A stretch of DNA of 64,000 nt, taken from Paenibacillus foliorum. GTDB lineage: Bacteria > Bacillota > Bacilli > Paenibacillales > NBRC-103111. A model generated the notes under the pieces. That model was not told where the DNA came from, made no database searches, and was given only the letters and a program-made list of their open reading frames with translations. Made by a program: the position numbers and the translations under genes. Positions 9,455 through 18,227 of this stretch are shown here, piece after piece. The stretch lies in NCBI RefSeq assembly GCF_013141765.1, contig NZ_WHOD01000070.1, positions 124,001 through 188,000 of the forward strand, written 5' to 3'. Every line of letters starts with the position of its first letter. Within the stretch, counting starts at the first letter, position 1.

Positions 9455-10273
9455 TTATACCCGACTTTCCAACCATTCTATAACATCAGCTACCGCATGC
9501 TCATCATGATGTTTACAGGAACGATTCGATACGCTTACAAGCGACTGATGGGCATTGGCTACAGCAATACCAATCCCAGCTCTTCTCAGCATTTCCAAAT
9601 CGTTAAGATGATCACCCATCGCGATACAGTTGGCTCGCTCAATACCAGTAAGCTCCATAAGTTGTTCCAAAGCATGTCCCTTTGTGGCGTTTGCCGGCAA
9701 AATCTCAAAATATTTATCATCCGAACGAACCCATGTGATATCAGTCACCTGTTCGGATTCCGCATAAGCTTCTACCTCATCCAAAAGCTCGGGCTCCCAG
9801 GCAAGCAGCACCTTGAACCAGGGTTCATTAATGTGATTAAATCCATCTTTCTCCAAGGGTCTCGAAAAGCCCTCCATTCTCCGATGATGCTCTGTAATCC
9901 GGTTCTCCCTTATAAAATAAGGCTCCTCTCCACAATAAATCTCTACAGCAATCTGTGGAAATCGTTTCATAAGCCTGTCCAAGACGGGTCTTACGGAGTC
10001 ACCTAATGTTCGGCTCCATACATTCTCACCTTTACTAAAATCATGGATAACAGCACCATTATATAGAATGGCAGGCGCACCAATAGGAAGCTGATCTGCA
10101 TACTTCTTAGCAGATGACGCAATCCTACCCGTAGCCAGTGTAAAGAGGCCTCCCTGCCCTACAAAACGTTCAATCGCGTCAAGATTCTCTTTGCTGATTG
10201 TTTTACCGCTGCTCAGCAACGTACCGTCCATATCCGTAACTAACATTGTGCCTTGGAACCTTTTCGAATTCAT
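9455..10273 (-). CDS. Cof-type HAD-superfamily sugar phosphatase-like hydrolase
   Basis: A 272-residue protein of the Cof/YkrA/YidA group of HAD phosphatases. Motif I is TDMDGTLLSSG (nucleophile and general-acid aspartates), motif II lies near TLATGR, and motifs III/IV near KGHALEQL and MGDHLNDLEMLRRAG (Mg2+-binding aspartates). The C2-type cap between motifs II and III is what makes this the Cof branch. Start at 10273: GGAGAGG lies just upstream, and the longer frame would include that site. Members dephosphorylate sugar phosphates or flavin-related compounds in the cytoplasm; the substrate is unknown here. It is monocistronic. Confidence 0.88.
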   Translation of the reverse strand: MNSKRFQGTMLVTDMDGTLLSSGKTISKENLDAIERFVGQGGLFTLATGRIASSAKKYADQLPIGAPAILYNGAVIHDFSKGENVWSRTLGDSVRPVLDRLMKRFPQIAVEIYCGEEPYFIRENRITEHHRRMEGFSRPLEKDGFNHINEPWFKVLLAWEPELLDEVEAYAESEQVTDITWVRSDDKYFEILPANATKGHALEQLMELTGIERANCIAMGDHLNDLEMLRRAGIGIAVANAHQSLVSVSNRSCKHHDEHAVADVIEWLESRV

Positions 10274-10388
10274 CGTTTCCTCTCCTCTGATTGTCATATT
10301 GTCAAATGTATACGCTTAATGCTATGATGTTCATGGCATCCCATGGGATGAAAACCTTTCCAGTCCATATACAGGCAGGTGTGTCGGC

Positions 10389-10808
10389 ATGGCTCAAAGC
10401 GCTTATATTAAATTTGTAGATGGCTCCACAATACCTTCATTAACTCTTGATGAACTAAAAGATCAACTGCTGCACTATAAGGAGCAATTGAATCTTACCG
10501 GCAAGCAATTAGGATGGGATTATGATGACGCTGGATTTCCGTATACGATCGAAACAAAGCCGGAGGCGGAAGGCAAGTGGTTTTATCTCAAAGGAAAAGA
10601 TCAGCTGTATAAATACATTGTCATGGGTACAGGCAATGATCAAGACGGTGATAAGGACCGATATTACGTGCAAGTAGTGCTTCCAGATGACAGTACACAT
10701 GGTGATAAAGCCAAGGGTAACGAGTTTTGTAAATATTTGGCAAAGCTTTGGAAGGCTGAACTCCATTTGTTCAACGGACGCATTATGTATTTTAACCCGC
10801 GTAAATAG
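10389..10808 (+). CDS. Conserved hypothetical protein (resembles DUF1885)
   Basis: A 139-residue soluble protein with no signal or membrane segment. Starting SAYIKFVDGSTIPSLTLDELKDQL and ending with a basic/aromatic tail (GRIMYFNPRK), it resembles the small Bacillus DUF1885 proteins, but I make that match from memory of the pattern only. CAGGCAGGTG lies just upstream of the ATG, and a terminator follows. No function is proposed. Confidence 0.65.
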   Translation: MAQSAYIKFVDGSTIPSLTLDELKDQLLHYKEQLNLTGKQLGWDYDDAGFPYTIETKPEAEGKWFYLKGKDQLYKYIVMGTGNDQDGDKDRYYVQVVLPDDSTHGDKAKGNEFCKYLAKLWKAELHLFNGRIMYFNPRK

Positions 10809-10824
10809 CAGGTCACCCACTAAT

Positions 10825-10860
10825 AAACCGTTTTGCCGAATAATTGGCATAGCGGTTTTT
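10825..10860 (+). terminator. Terminator after the DUF1885-like gene
   Basis: AAACCG...CGGTTT with an inner TGCC/GGCA pairing is followed by a T-run, shortly after the stop codon. Confidence 0.7.
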
Positions 10861-10880
10861 CTTTGTTACTGAACAACAAA

Positions 10881-10908
10881 ACCCCCTCCTGTCCACACAA
10901 GAAGGGGT
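10881..10908 (-). terminator. Terminator after the DUF1292 gene
   Basis: On the minus strand an ACCCCTTC / GGAGGGGGT stem is followed by TTTTG, just past the DUF1292 stop codon. Confidence 0.7.
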
Positions 10909-10918
10909 CTGGTTATTC

Positions 10919-11218
10919 TTATTCCTTTTCTTGTTCCTCTACAATTTGATTGTAGATTTTCACTACACGTTCCCACTCTTCCTCATCTTCGATACTGGCC
11001 AAGAACGCATCCTCGTCCTCTTCTTCGATTCGGAAGATTACACCATCAGCCTCTGGATCATTACGGTCCAATAATACTGCATACGGTTGATCGTTAGCCT
11101 CGAATGTGTATACCATCACCATTTCGTGCTCTACACCGTCTTTATCGGTAACTATAAAAATATCATCTTCGTGGTCGTGGTCATGATCGCAGGATTCATC
11201 ATGAATATGATCGCTCAT
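10919..11218 (-). CDS. DUF1292 (YrzB-like) acidic protein with His/Asp-rich N-terminus
   Basis: A 99-residue, strongly acidic protein. The central pattern (IFIVTDKDGVEHEMVMVYTF, then EEWERVVKIYNQIVEEQE) is that of the DUF1292/YrzB family. The first 18 residues are unusual, with repeated His and Asp (SDHIHDESCDHDHDHED), suggesting possible metal binding. In Bacillus the family member belongs to the yrzL-yrrK-yrzB operon; here it stands alone with its own terminator. The biochemical role of the family is unknown. Confidence 0.78.
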   Translation of the reverse strand: MSDHIHDESCDHDHDHEDDIFIVTDKDGVEHEMVMVYTFEANDQPYAVLLDRNDPEADGVIFRIEEEDEDAFLASIEDEEEWERVVKIYNQIVEEQEKE

Positions 11219-11314
11219 GGGAAAACCTCATTTCGTGTAAATTAGTCATCCCACGTATCGTATCATGTTCCCTCATACAGGTCAAACTAAAGCTACATAC
11301 CATGTAGACTCCAT

Positions 11315-11932
11315 TTATTTGGATGTGATCACTTTCTGCGATACAGTAGTATATTCCCCATCCTCATCAACCTTAATGGAGAACTTAACCTTATAATTAC
11401 CTGCTTCACTGAATGTAAACCCGGTAAACGGCCATGGATACCAGAAATTTTCCTTCTCCCCGTCTACAACTTCCTCATGATAAGCACTCTGTTTTCCACT
11501 TGGTGTTTCAATCGATATTTTAAATGAATAAAAAGGTGTATTTAAACTATCCACTTGAGCAAATACCGCAAAGTCCATTCGAGTTCCCTTTACAACAGCA
11601 CCAAATGGAGTTTGGATTGAATAGTCATCTTTAACCTTCTCAGCAACGAACATATGAACATTAGGCTTAAAAACGGATACGGTTTTGGTACCATTATCCC
11701 ACCGTACGAGGGATTGGAGCGAATCTGCCAACGTACGAACGGGCATTGTCGCATTTCCTTTAATTAAAAAAGCAGGCGTTTCGCTGTCCGAGTATTGCTT
11801 TTCAACACCATTAATAAGCAGTTTGACTTTACCAAATCCCTCGTAGTCGCCCCACATCGAACTGGCAAATGCCCCCGTCGCACCAAAAAGCGAAAGTGAT
11901 AGCACTAGAGTTAGCAATCGTGGCACTTTCAT
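11315..11932 (-). CDS. Secreted copper-amine-oxidase-N-terminal-like (stalk domain) protein
   Basis: A 205-residue exported protein with a clear signal peptide (residues 1-23, ending AFA). Residues 34-90 (KVKLLINGVEKQY...MPVRTLADSLQSLVRWDNGTKTVSV) match the small beta domain, called copper amine oxidase N-terminal or stalk domain, that is abundant in Paenibacillus secreted proteins. Residues 105-205 look like a beta-sandwich (FSEAGNYKVKFSIKVDEDGEY). No amine oxidase catalytic part is present, so an enzymatic role should not be assumed. It is monocistronic. Confidence 0.8.
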   Translation of the reverse strand: MKVPRLLTLVLSLSLFGATGAFASSMWGDYEGFGKVKLLINGVEKQYSDSETPAFLIKGNATMPVRTLADSLQSLVRWDNGTKTVSVFKPNVHMFVAEKVKDDYSIQTPFGAVVKGTRMDFAVFAQVDSLNTPFYSFKISIETPSGKQSAYHEEVVDGEKENFWYPWPFTGFTFSEAGNYKVKFSIKVDEDGEYTTVSQKVITSK

Positions 11933-12222
11933 TCTGTAACCTCCATCGTGACTTGTACTTGTATTCTATTATTTTATACTCCTGATGTTGGCAAGAGTTG
12001 CGCTCATTTCCTGAAACTCACAAAAATAATTTTGTCATCGCACCTAGATATAGTGCTTAATTTAAAACATAAGCAATTACACTACAAAATATGCCAAGCC
12101 CATCATTAGTTGCAATAACAGTCGTCCCTTGTACTTTTACCGTATAAGAAAAATCAAATTCTACTTCGCATCATTACTAATATGGTGAAAAATAACACAT
12201 AATTCATAAAATAACGATAAAA

Positions 12223-12241
12223 TTTGACTAAATGTGTCAAA
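12223..12241. promoter_or_regulatory. Inverted repeat in the long intergenic region 11933-12323
   Basis: TTTGAC-N7-GTCAAA lies about 85 bp before the MBL gene. The right arm, TGTCAAA, also resembles a Spo0A box with one change. The rest of this 391-bp AT-rich gap shows no convincing gene or RNA. Confidence 0.3.
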
Positions 12242-12323
12242 ACTATCTTGAAATATTTGGCTAAACCATGATAGATTGATAAAGATATGTATGCGCTATG
12301 GAAGCATGAGTGGAGGATCGTAC

Positions 12324-13070
12324 GTGAGCCTGCAAATCCAAATGATTGGCACAGGAAGTGCCTTTTCCAAAAAATTTTATAACAACAATGCATTGGTTTT
12401 TTGCAATGGTTTCACTTTACTGATTGATTGTGGAGCGACGGCTCCGCGCGCATTATACGAACTCGATTTCCCACTTACCCAGATTGACGGCATTTTAATT
12501 ACCCATATTCATTCCGATCATGTAGGTGGTTTGGAGGAATTCGCGTTTCGTCTTCATTATGCTTACAACAAGCAACGAATGAAACTGTTTGTACCGTCTA
12601 CTCTGCTCTATTCTTTATGGCACCATTCGTTACGGGGAGGCTTGGAAAATAAAGCTGAAGGTTTGATGCAATTGGAAGATTATTTCGAAGTTATTGTATT
12701 GGATGAGGCTGTTACCACAAATCTTTCGCCTGATCTAAACGTTGAATTAATTCCGTCCCAGCATATTCCTGAGAAACCCAGCTATTCTCTCTTGCTTAAT
12801 GAAAAGGTTTTTTACAGTTCAGATGCTCGATTCGATGGGGCCTTATTGGTTGAACTTCACACAAAAGGTCGTTGCGACTACATTTTGCATGATTGCCAGC
12901 TTACATCACCTGGTGTTGTCCATGCTTGTCTGGATGATCTATTAACTTTACCCGAGTCTGTTCAAGAAAAAGTAATGCTTATGCACTATGATGACAAAGT
13001 GGATCAATACATAGGGATGACCGGGAAAATGACCTTCATAGAGCAATACACATTATATGATTTCCGATAA
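12324..13070 (+). CDS. MBL-fold metallo-hydrolase (RNase Z/phosphodiesterase-like)
   Basis: A 248-residue metallo-beta-lactamase-fold protein. It opens with QMIGTGSAFSKKFYNNNAL, typical of the RNase Z-like branch, and carries the metal-binding signature HIHSDHVGG (HxHxDH). A downstream His in PSQHIP, Asp in YSSDARFD and the closing MLMHYDD complete the likely metal ligands. I select the GTG at 12324, because GGAGG sits seven bases upstream; the alternative TTG at 12276 would place that site inside the gene. No exosite arm of true RNase Z is evident, so it may act on another phosphodiester. It is monocistronic. Confidence 0.82.
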   Translation: MSLQIQMIGTGSAFSKKFYNNNALVFCNGFTLLIDCGATAPRALYELDFPLTQIDGILITHIHSDHVGGLEEFAFRLHYAYNKQRMKLFVPSTLLYSLWHHSLRGGLENKAEGLMQLEDYFEVIVLDEAVTTNLSPDLNVELIPSQHIPEKPSYSLLLNEKVFYSSDARFDGALLVELHTKGRCDYILHDCQLTSPGVVHACLDDLLTLPESVQEKVMLMHYDDKVDQYIGMTGKMTFIEQYTLYDFR

Positions 13071-13100
13071 AAACCTATCCTCGGTTGAGGGTGGGTTTTT
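13071..13100 (+). terminator. Terminator after the MBL gene
   Basis: A 12-bp stem (AAACCTATCCTC with GAGGGTGGGTTT, including G-T pairs) closed by GGTT and followed by T's. It overlaps the end of the stop codon region. Confidence 0.85.
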
Positions 13101-13160
13101 CCCATAAGATTGTAAGAAAGCTGATATACTTTCAGCCTCATGCTACAAAGGATCGCTTGA

Positions 13161-13189
13161 TTGAAAGCGTTTCCTGAAAGCGATATAAA
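13161..13189 (+). promoter_or_regulatory. Sigma-A promoter overlapping a consensus cre site
   Basis: TTGAAA (13161-13166), a 17-bp spacer and TATAAA (13184-13189) form a good sigma-A promoter 115 bp before the GGDEF-kinase gene. The stretch TTGAAAGCGTTTCCT (13161-13175) fits the cre consensus WTGNAANCGNWNNCW at every defined position and covers the -35 box, so CcpA binding would block RNA polymerase. A 7-bp hairpin (AATCCTG / CAGGATT) lies in the leader near 13213-13236. Confidence 0.6.
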
Positions 13190-13303
13190 AGTTTTATGCA
13201 AAATTGAGCATAATCCTGACTAATGAAGCAGGATTTAATATGTATATAGAGAATTCCATTAATATCCTTTCATCTCTACAATTTGAGTAAGGAGTTTGGA
13301 AGC

Positions 13304-14917
13304 ATGAGCTATAATTGGATCCTATTTGTATACACGACTGTTGTCTGTGCATCTTCTATCCTTTTCGATCAAACCTCAAGCCCGATTTTACTTAGCATTA
13401 TTGCCCTATTGTACATAATCGTCCATTTTGCTGAAAAGAAGATTGTCGCCGCCACCGTTTTTCAGATAAGTCTATTGATCGCCTTTCATTTGTATAGTCA
13501 GATGGACTGGTGCCTCCCTCTCTACTTAGCACAAATGGGCAAGCAGTTTTACAAAATACGTAATATTAATTCCGCCTCTGCAGTTAGCTTGCTCTATACA
13601 ATCACTTATGCACTAATCTCCTTTACTTATATGCCTTATTCCATTTACGGGATGATTACCATACTGTTTAGCTCTTTTAGCTGCCTCATATTTACTATTC
13701 TTTTTTTTCGTTACATTCACGTCATGGAAGATCAGACCCAATTGCTCGACAACGAGAAGAAGCATCTAAGTACCCATGATGCCCTGACAGGTTTATGTAA
13801 TTATGAGGAGTGCCACCGACAGTTATCCCAACTAGTAACCGCTCGCAAACCAATAGCACTGGTATTAATCGATTGCAAGGATCTCAAATCCTTAAATACT
13901 ACAAATGGCTTTATAGGCGTCAATCGAATATTAAAGCAAGCCGCGCAGCAATTGCGAATGATGTTCCCTAATGCACTAATTATTAGTCGTTATGGAGGCG
14001 ATGAATTTGCCATTGTACTTCAATCAACCGACACCTTACAACCTATAGAAACGTTCTCCGACCAATTTGCTCAAGAGTTTCCTAAGCTTACAGGCATTGA
14101 AATTAATTACGGAATGGCATTTTATCCGAACGATGGCTCATCCAAAGACGATCTTATTTTTATTGCAGAACGAAATTTATATACAATGAAGAGAGAATCC
14201 TGGCTCAAGCGGGAAGAGCACATGCTCCGCTCCGAAAAACTGAGAGTTGTAGGCGAGCTAGCCTCAGGCATGGCTCATGAAATTCGTAATCCGCTGACAA
14301 CAGTCAAAGGTTTTTTACAGCTTTCCAAAGCAGATAATTTCAATGTAGGCCCCTGGTACGATCTCATTATGGATGAAATTACAAGAATGAGTATGCTGAC
14401 GGCGGAATTTCTTCAGTTCTCCAAGCCTCATGCTACCAAGTTCAAAGTCCATCCTATCGAGCCCTGCATTCAACGGGTTATATCTCTTCTTGACTCTGAA
14501 TCCGGACGTCTTGGCCACCAAATTCATTTCAATGCTGACCCGCAGCCATTCCATATGATGATGGATCAGGATAAGATGCTTCAACTTCTGCTTAACTTAA
14601 TTAAAAATGCATTCGAGGCTATGACCGACCAAGGAAGCGTAAGCATTCATTTATACTCTAGCGATAAAAATGCGGTAATTGAAATAGCAGATACAGGAAG
14701 CGGAATCCCAGGCACTGAGCTGGATAAAATTTTCCTTCCCTTTTATACAACAAAAGATTCGGGAACAGGTCTCGGGCTATCGATATGCCATAAAATAGTT
14801 CAAGATCATGAAGGTACTATGGAAGTCGAAAGTGAATTAGATAAAGGAACCAAGTTCATTATCACGGTACCCTTGGTTTTCCCAGACGAGCTGCATAACT
14901 CTATTCAAGCCTATTAA
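13304..14917 (+). CDS. Membrane GGDEF-histidine kinase fusion
   Basis: A protein of 537 residues; GGAG nine bases upstream fixes the ATG at 13304. Residues 1-140 form about five to six membrane helices with little extracellular mass. A GGDEF domain follows (DALTGL near 160, RYGGDEF at about 230-235), but its nucleotide-binding part is altered: the usual IDIDHFKSIND...GD reads IDCKDLKSLNTTNGFIGVN. The C-terminal half is a histidine kinase: H-box ELASGMAHEIRNPL (phospho-accepting His about 325), N-box LLNLIKNAFEAM, G boxes ADTGSGIPG and GTGLGLSI. The kinase resembles the sporulation-type KinA/KinB group. No response-regulator gene adjoins it, so it is an orphan kinase that probably feeds a distant phosphorelay. 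Confidence 0.88.
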   Translation: MSYNWILFVYTTVVCASSILFDQTSSPILLSIIALLYIIVHFAEKKIVAATVFQISLLIAFHLYSQMDWCLPLYLAQMGKQFYKIRNINSASAVSLLYTITYALISFTYMPYSIYGMITILFSSFSCLIFTILFFRYIHVMEDQTQLLDNEKKHLSTHDALTGLCNYEECHRQLSQLVTARKPIALVLIDCKDLKSLNTTNGFIGVNRILKQAAQQLRMMFPNALIISRYGGDEFAIVLQSTDTLQPIETFSDQFAQEFPKLTGIEINYGMAFYPNDGSSKDDLIFIAERNLYTMKRESWLKREEHMLRSEKLRVVGELASGMAHEIRNPLTTVKGFLQLSKADNFNVGPWYDLIMDEITRMSMLTAEFLQFSKPHATKFKVHPIEPCIQRVISLLDSESGRLGHQIHFNADPQPFHMMMDQDKMLQLLLNLIKNAFEAMTDQGSVSIHLYSSDKNAVIEIADTGSGIPGTELDKIFLPFYTTKDSGTGLGLSICHKIVQDHEGTMEVESELDKGTKFIITVPLVFPDELHNSIQAY

Positions 14918-14950
14918 GCATACTTATATTCAATTTAAAGCATTTAGACA

Positions 14951-14987
14951 AACAACCCTATCACAGCCGTTATGTGAAGGGTTGTTC
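14951..14987 (+). terminator. Terminator after the GGDEF-kinase gene
   Basis: ACAACCCT...AGGGTTGT with inner TCACA/TGTGA forms a long hairpin, followed by a T-rich stretch. Confidence 0.75.
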
Positions 14988-15005
14988 TGTTTTACCTAAT
15001 GTTTC

Positions 15006-15503
15006 TTACAGCCATCGACTTAGCAGCCTTCGCTTGGTGCTCTGCTTCTCAAACACATAACTAAGTGCTCCAGTACATATGCCTAGAATGGCACCACCTA
15101 AAACTTCTACTGGCAAATGACCTAAGCTTTCTTCCAAGCGGTCTTTTGATTCCTTTTCGTCCATTGAGGAGAATGAGCTTTCTTCCATAAGTCGATCAAC
15201 CGAGGCTTCCAATGAGTTAACCTCTGTAGCAATGTTTCCGGCATGCCTTCGAATTCCCATTGCATCATACATGACAATCACGCTTAACATTCCTGCTAGG
15301 GCAAACGGGATTGTATCAATCCCCTTTTTCAAACCAATATAGGCGGCTAAAGAGGCTACACCAGCTGAATGAGAGCTTGGCATCCCTCCTGTTTTGAACA
15401 TTTCCGGCCAGTCCCATCGTCCAGTTCGCTGCTTAGCAATAGGAATCTTGATCAATTGTGCCAAACCAATTGTAGCGACTGATGTAAGCAAAGCTCGGTT
15501 CAT
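15006..15503 (-). CDS. yuiD: YuiD family divergent PAP2-like membrane protein (DUF212)
   Basis: A 165-residue membrane protein with the YuiD/DUF212 pattern: TGGMPSSHSAGVASLAAYIG (the PSSHS phosphatase-like motif) and YDAMGIRRHAGNIATEVN, then a C-terminal helix after LGHLPVEVLGGAILG. The ATG at 15503 is preceded by AGAGGTGATAAG, and the longer frame would run into the upstream gene's 3' end. It lies 58 bp downstream of the secreted HExxH gene and may be cotranscribed. Relatives belong to the acid phosphatase / vanadium haloperoxidase superfamily; the substrate is unknown, with a lipid phosphate most plausible. Confidence 0.85.
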   Translation of the reverse strand: MNRALLTSVATIGLAQLIKIPIAKQRTGRWDWPEMFKTGGMPSSHSAGVASLAAYIGLKKGIDTIPFALAGMLSVIVMYDAMGIRRHAGNIATEVNSLEASVDRLMEESSFSSMDEKESKDRLEESLGHLPVEVLGGAILGICTGALSYVFEKQSTKRRLLSRWL

Positions 15504-15561
15504 CTTATCACCTCTTTCTATAGAATCCTTAATCGATAAGTATTCTATACACAGGCTTTTC

Positions 15562-17037
15562 TTAATTAAGCTCAATATACAAACCAGTTCCGGATTCATC
15601 CAATTTTACTGACAGACCAAACATTTGCTCAAGATCATTTATATAAATGAAAGGCTCATTCCCTACCCATTTCAAGGGTTTAAGGAGCTTAGTATAGGTG
15701 CCATTAACCAAGAAGTAATCATTATCTATAATATATTCCACATCATGTTCATTATAATTAGCCGTAAGTTGCCAAACATTCTGAAATCTCAAATCATTCG
15801 TATTATCCGTCGGCAATTCCTCTTTATTGAACAATCGCCATGAAACATATACCCTGAAATCCTCGCCTTCATGTCTTTGAGTAGCCGTAACAGGCTTACC
15901 ATTAATAAAAATATTAATAAGAGGCCATTGTTTCATTCCTTCCCTCATTAGATTTTCTTGCCATCCGTAGTTTTCCATAGGGGGAGAAATAGCTTTGAGC
16001 TGCTGAGATGAAGCGTTATATTGGAGCCAGTTCATATAAAATGGTGTATAGGTAAGCTGTTGGTTCGCCCGATCCAAAGACCAGATTTGAATATAATAAT
16101 AATTTGGCGGGAATTCTTGAAACAGATTAACATCCAGTTGTGCCTCCACCAAGTCATTGCCACTTCCAGTCACCCCTGTCGTCCATTTAACAGGAATACT
16201 AACTCTTTCCCCAAAGCCCATCACATTAATGCCATACTCGATTTGCTGCTGTCCGTCCGCCGCTGCCGGTGTGAATGTCATATGCAACGAACCGTTATCC
16301 TCTCCTTTTATCCCTACGGCATCCCACTGCTGAATGATAGGAACTCCAAGCGGCACCTGGGGTGTCAAACCAGCAATCCCCTCCCAGAAGCTTCTAAGAG
16401 CAGGAATAGACTGTGGTGAAGGAATGTATTCGTTTTCGTGACGAAGTAAATTGACTACATCCTTGGCTTGATCAGGCAATGCAATACCAGCAACTCCGAA
16501 TAAAAGAACATAATCCTCTGCCATTATTTCGACTGGATCCCATTTATGATTATATGGTAATTTACTTCCAAACCATCGTATTGGATAACCTTCTAACTGC
16601 CGTATTTTAGACCATCCCGATAACTCAGTTAACAGATTAGGATAATACCCCTCTTTCTTTTGAAGCCAATAAAATGTAAAATGATGCCCGTATTCGTGAA
16701 TCAACGTACGATTAACCTCAGAAGAATCCACCTCATATAACTGAATAGTCTGAGTCTTGACATTATAATTCCCTACTCGAAATCCGCTCTTACCCGTGCT
16801 TGATTTGGGATTTAAAATAACCTCTTTAAGTTCTGCGAGTTCTTCACCATGCGCGCATTTCAATAACATTTCATAAAGCCCCTGCAATTTCTCTGCATTC
16901 CAATGCTGACTATAGCTTGAAAATCGGATCCCCTCTGGACTAACAAAAACTGCTGCTTTGTCCTCCTCAGCATGAACAGGCAATGAAGCATACAGGCAAA
17001 TAAATAACAAAAATCCCCAAATCATCGTATTCTTCAA
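15562..17037 (-). CDS. Secreted protein with HExxH zinc-protease motif and C-terminal stalk-like domain
   Basis: A signal peptide (MIWGFLLFICLYASLPVHAEE) precedes a region with the zinc-binding motif HEYGHH (about residues 114-119 from the TTG start). A possible third ligand region, EIMAEDYVLLFG, lies about 65 residues later, the spacing of gluzincin-type proteases. Residues 225-330 look like a beta-sandwich (fibronectin-like), and the last 150 residues contain stalk-domain-like INIFINGKPV and NEPFIYINDLEQMFG. I start at the TTG at 17037, six bases after GGGGGAA; an upstream in-frame GTG at 17052 is possible. I do not recognise a named peptidase family. It is probably cotranscribed with yuiD. 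Confidence 0.7.
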   Translation of the reverse strand: MKNTMIWGFLLFICLYASLPVHAEEDKAAVFVSPEGIRFSSYSQHWNAEKLQGLYEMLLKCAHGEELAELKEVILNPKSSTGKSGFRVGNYNVKTQTIQLYEVDSSEVNRTLIHEYGHHFTFYWLQKKEGYYPNLLTELSGWSKIRQLEGYPIRWFGSKLPYNHKWDPVEIMAEDYVLLFGVAGIALPDQAKDVVNLLRHENEYIPSPQSIPALRSFWEGIAGLTPQVPLGVPIIQQWDAVGIKGEDNGSLHMTFTPAAADGQQQIEYGINVMGFGERVSIPVKWTTGVTGSGNDLVEAQLDVNLFQEFPPNYYYIQIWSLDRANQQLTYTPFYMNWLQYNASSQQLKAISPPMENYGWQENLMREGMKQWPLINIFINGKPVTATQRHEGEDFRVYVSWRLFNKEELPTDNTNDLRFQNVWQLTANYNEHDVEYIIDNDYFLVNGTYTKLLKPLKWVGNEPFIYINDLEQMFGLSVKLDESGTGLYIELN

Positions 17038-17175
17038 AGCCGATTCCCCCACTTATGCCGAAGTTTTGTATGCGCTTACAAAATTGTGATGAACTATAGG
17101 TATATTGTACCATATTCGACAATAAAAGTGACTCTATGTAAATAACTATCTTGACTATAGACTTTACATTGAATG

Positions 17176-17216
17176 AACAAAGTCGCCGCTATCGACTTAA
17201 GACTGGCGACTTTGTT
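17176..17216. terminator. Bidirectional terminator after the sugar isomerase gene
   Basis: AACAAAGTCGCC pairs perfectly with GGCGACTTTGTT (12 bp) in the gap between the isomerase stop and the promoter side of the HExxH gene. Confidence 0.75.
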
Positions 17217-17256
17217 TAAAATCTAAGTAATTTGTAATACCGACTTCCCATTAGCA

Positions 17257-18168
17257 CTAAGTTTTATGGTTTTCTATCGCACGCTTCCAAGCCTCTTCTC
17301 CCAATCGCTTTAGAAGCAAAGCTTGCTCCCAACGGTCCGATATCTCTAATCGTTCACCGCCTGCATACTTGCTCTCAGTAATCGCATAGTCAGGAGGTCC
17401 AAGCTCTGTTACAAAAGGTAAAACAGCCCCTGCCTTTGCTTCGTCTAACCAATAGCTCATACCTTGCTGCCACCACTTCATAAACGGTTCCACCATACTG
17501 TGCTCAGCATTGGGACCTATATCCACCTGAACTTGCTCCCCATTCGAGATTCTTGCATGGATACTCGAGGTACGCTGTAGTAAAACATCAAACAACTTCC
17601 CAGCCATCTCCAATTCTTTAGAAGCTGCCGCGGTCAATTCACCTGCCACTATGTAATGCGAAAGATCAATAGTTAAACGCAGATCAGGAATCGCTTTTAC
17701 ATAATCCACGGTGCGGTGAAGATCTTGTGTCACACGTCCTCGGTGTGTTTCCACAGTATAAGGCATATCAGCTAATCGAGCTTCTTCAACAAGTCCTTGA
17801 AGCAACTCAACAGCTTGCTGGCCCATTACGAAAGAATCCATAACTTGAGAATTAACATACAAAACACCAAATTGCTTAGCTTCCTTCAAAAGTTCGGTGA
17901 TATCCTCCGGTTTACGCGGGAACGAATGAATACCGAAATTAAAGCTGTATTCATCAAGTAAGCGCCTCCATTGCTCGGCCTCCTTTTCTTTCGGAAGATG
18001 AGCCATAATACCGGTGAACCCAGCTTCAGCGATTTTTTCGAACTTTTCCTCGATCGACCACTCCTTACCCCCACGGCCGATGCCATTCATGGCCCACCAC
18101 GATTGATGTATTTCTATTCGCGGCGGTTTGGAGCCTCCATCCACAATTAGGTTGACTCTCTCGTTCAT
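17257..18168 (-). CDS. TIM-barrel sugar phosphate isomerase/epimerase
   Basis: A 303-residue protein of the xylose-isomerase-like TIM-barrel family. Signatures are FEKIAEAGFTGIMAHLP near the N-terminus, a metal-ligand glutamate in YTVETHRGR, an aspartate-histidine in LRLTIDLSHYIVAGE, IHARISNGEQVQVDIGP, and a final glutamate in FVTELGPPDYA. These are the positions that bind the divalent metal in epimerases and endonuclease IV relatives. AAGAGGTG precedes the ATG. It follows the MobA-like gene by 59 bp in the same direction. The substrate is unknown. Confidence 0.83.
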   Translation of the reverse strand: MNERVNLIVDGGSKPPRIEIHQSWWAMNGIGRGGKEWSIEEKFEKIAEAGFTGIMAHLPKEKEAEQWRRLLDEYSFNFGIHSFPRKPEDITELLKEAKQFGVLYVNSQVMDSFVMGQQAVELLQGLVEEARLADMPYTVETHRGRVTQDLHRTVDYVKAIPDLRLTIDLSHYIVAGELTAAASKELEMAGKLFDVLLQRTSSIHARISNGEQVQVDIGPNAEHSMVEPFMKWWQQGMSYWLDEAKAGAVLPFVTELGPPDYAITESKYAGGERLEISDRWEQALLLKRLGEEAWKRAIENHKT

Positions 18169-18227
18169 AAATTCACCTCTTTAACAACAATCACTTTCCC
18201 AAAGAATACGATAGATTACTAAGTCTG

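Noticed and set aside
12154-12393. A minus-strand 79-residue protein upstream of the MBL gene
   Set aside because: It has no ribosome-binding site, mainly mirrors the MBL gene's 5' end and its promoter, and has an implausible composition.
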